Shown here: positions 63,550 to 64,000 of the stretch, piece by piece | Position numbering within the stretch: position 1 is the first letter of the stretch | Layout: every line of letters starts with the position of its first letter | Assembly (NCBI GenBank): GCA_963556195.1 | Contig: CAUVYP010001198.1 | Location: 434,001 to 498,000 of the forward strand | Reading direction: 5' to 3' | DNA: 64,000 bases | Origin: Sepiola atlantica | Taxonomy: Eukaryota; Mollusca; Cephalopoda; Sepiida; Sepiolidae | Made by a program: the position numbers and the translations under genes | The notes under the pieces: generated by a model | Database searches by the model: none | What the model was told of the DNA's origin: nothing | Seen by the model: the letters and a program-made list of their open reading frames with translations, nothing else

Positions 63550-64000
63550 TTAGCGCGTTTTAAAGTTGATATCGCTTTTGTTAATAACTTCCACATTTAT
63601 TCGAATTGTGCCACGAAACTTTGCAGACAGTCGCGGAGTACTGTTTTCTACTTAAGTACTACGTTTCAGAAGTGCAGCTTTTGTACTGCCGGAGATATGT
63701 CGATACAAACTGAATACGCAAAACATCAACAAAATTTAGCGCGTTTTAAAGTTGATATCGCTTTTGTTAATAACTTCCACATTTATTCGAATTGTGCCAC
63801 GATACTTTGCAGACAGTCGCGGAGACATGTTTTCTACTGAAGTACTAAGTTCCAGAAGTGCAGCTTTTGTACTGCCGGAGATATGTCGATACAAACTGAA
63901 TACGCAAAACATCAACAAAATTAAGCGCGTTTTAAAGTTGATATCGCTTTTGTTAATAACTTCAATATTTATTCGAATTGTGCCACGAAACTTTGCAGAC
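63550..64000. repeat. Trailing monomers F-B-I (last partial)
   Basis: An F-type monomer with TCTACTTAAGTACTACG, a B monomer with CACGATACTTTG and GTACTAAGTTCC, and the first 79 bases of a monomer preceded by ATTAAGCGCG with TTCAATATTT, expected to be class I from 59647-60018. The array continues beyond the window. Confidence 0.88.

Larger units (their letters stand above)
1..64000. repeat. 186-bp tandem satellite array filling the window
   Basis: About 343 full monomers plus two partial ones follow head to tail, all in the same orientation. Counting from TTAGCGCG (first at 132), the motif recurs every 186 bases, with rare steps of 184, 185 or 187. Recurrent landmarks per monomer are TTTAAA, GATATC, usually TTCGAA, CACGAAACTTTGCAGACAG, AAGTACC, GCCGGAGATATGTCGATAC and AACATCAACAAAA. 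The longest conserved stretch runs from TACTGCC across the monomer junction to GTTAATA, about 84 bases. Variation concentrates around monomer bases 35-45, 58-65, 90-108 (the cassette) and 115-135. No mobile element, unique island, telomere motif or inverted segment interrupts it. The length is close to a nucleosome repeat, as in many centromeric satellites; that function is inference. Family not recognised. Confidence 0.98.

Noticed and set aside
132..63918. Roughly 60-codon minus-strand open frames in almost every monomer as a repeated gene family
   Set aside because: They recur exactly with the 186-base period, end at the same TAA, and rely on a TTG start in most monomers (the first ATG is two codons later). 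Cassette variants change amino acids freely, one-base indels break the frame, and no promoter, ribosome-binding or splice context is visible.
1..64000. CRISPR-like array (constant repeat with variable short segment)
   Set aside because: The constant part is about 165 bases and the variable part about 18, the variable part uses few recurring states, and no cas genes exist. The period and scale are those of a eukaryotic satellite.
1..64000. CENP-B box
   Set aside because: I compared the consensus with the pattern NTTCGNNNNANNCGGGN on both strands. TTCGAATTGTGCCACG shares only the TTCG part, and the consensus has no CGGG on either strand.
1..64000. Hammerhead ribozyme, as found in some animal satellites
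   Set aside because: CACGAAAC and a nearby GTC are present, but no CTGATGA/CTGANGA core precedes the GAAA in the right order on either strand of the consensus (CTGAAGT does not fit).
1..64000. tRNA-derived or 5S-derived repeat with RNA polymerase III boxes
   Set aside because: ATTCGAATTG resembles part of a B box (GGTTCGANNCC) but lacks the flanking GG and CC, there is no matching A box at the expected distance, and no cloverleaf is apparent.
1..64000. Telomeric or subtelomeric short repeats
   Set aside because: TTAGCGCG at the monomer start only superficially resembles telomere repeats; no TTAGGG, TTTAGGG or TTAGG tandem runs occur.
1..64000. Transposable element or unique sequence inserted in the array
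   Set aside because: The 186-base register can be followed through every segment from 132 to the end with only one- or two-base shifts, leaving no room for an insertion; orientation never changes.

Overview
The whole 64 kb window is a single tandem satellite DNA array. About 343 complete monomers plus a partial one at each end run head to tail in one orientation, with a basic length of 186 bp. I saw no gene, RNA gene, transposable element, unique-sequence island or inverted block. An uninterrupted array of this kind points to eukaryotic heterochromatin (centromeric, pericentromeric or subtelomeric) from a long-read assembly; I do not recognise the family and cannot name the organism. A hand count of one consensus monomer gives about 39% G+C and 10 CpG (observed/expected about 1.4), which argues against long-term heavy CpG methylation.

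Monomers are very similar except in a short 'cassette' about 90-108 bases into the repeat (counted from the TTAGCGCG motif). It lies between the conserved flanks GCAGACAGTCGC and ACTGAAGTACC and takes a limited set of recurring states. I label them by key bases: A gagaactg; B gagacatgtttt; C gagacagatttac; D gataggcc; E gagacatattgtc (or gagacatgttgtc); F gagtactg (usually after GACCGTCGC); G attaaggcc; H gagacagattttc or gagacagatattc; I gagactgat or gagacggat; J gagacagatttactgctg followed by GTATGAAG or GTATAAAG; K gaaaggcctcttc; L ataacggcc or attacggcc; M gatatgcg. Written as letters, the array resolves into nested higher-order repeats (HORs).

Layout: 1-1990 mixed; 1991-3852 two 5-mers; 3853-5340 8 monomers; 5341-6642 a 7-mer; 6643-10732 two 11-mers; 10733-15010 23 mixed monomers; 15011-17243 a 12-monomer block copied at 27846-30450; 17244-23567 two 17-mers; 23568-25427 a 10-monomer derivative with a hybrid monomer; 25428-28031 the following copy ending in a 4-mer tandem duplication; 30824-33613 a distant copy of 15 monomers of the 17-mer; 33614-36963 mixed; 36964-44398 a 15-mer, an 11-mer deletion derivative and a 14-monomer copy; 44399-51094 shuffled sub-blocks; 51095-56671 mixed; 56672-60576 includes a 3-mer tandem duplication; 60949-63549 two 7-mers; 63550-64000 the start of the next segment.

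Most biology here is how the array evolves. Unequal crossovers leave identifiable hybrid monomers (24312-24497, 41424-41609), shared one-base indels tag related copies, and several monomers appear to have exchanged only the short cassette while keeping rare flanking variants. The roughly 60-codon open frames in every monomer are by-products of repetition and I do not call them genes. All counts, identities and breakpoints are by-eye readings, not computed alignments.
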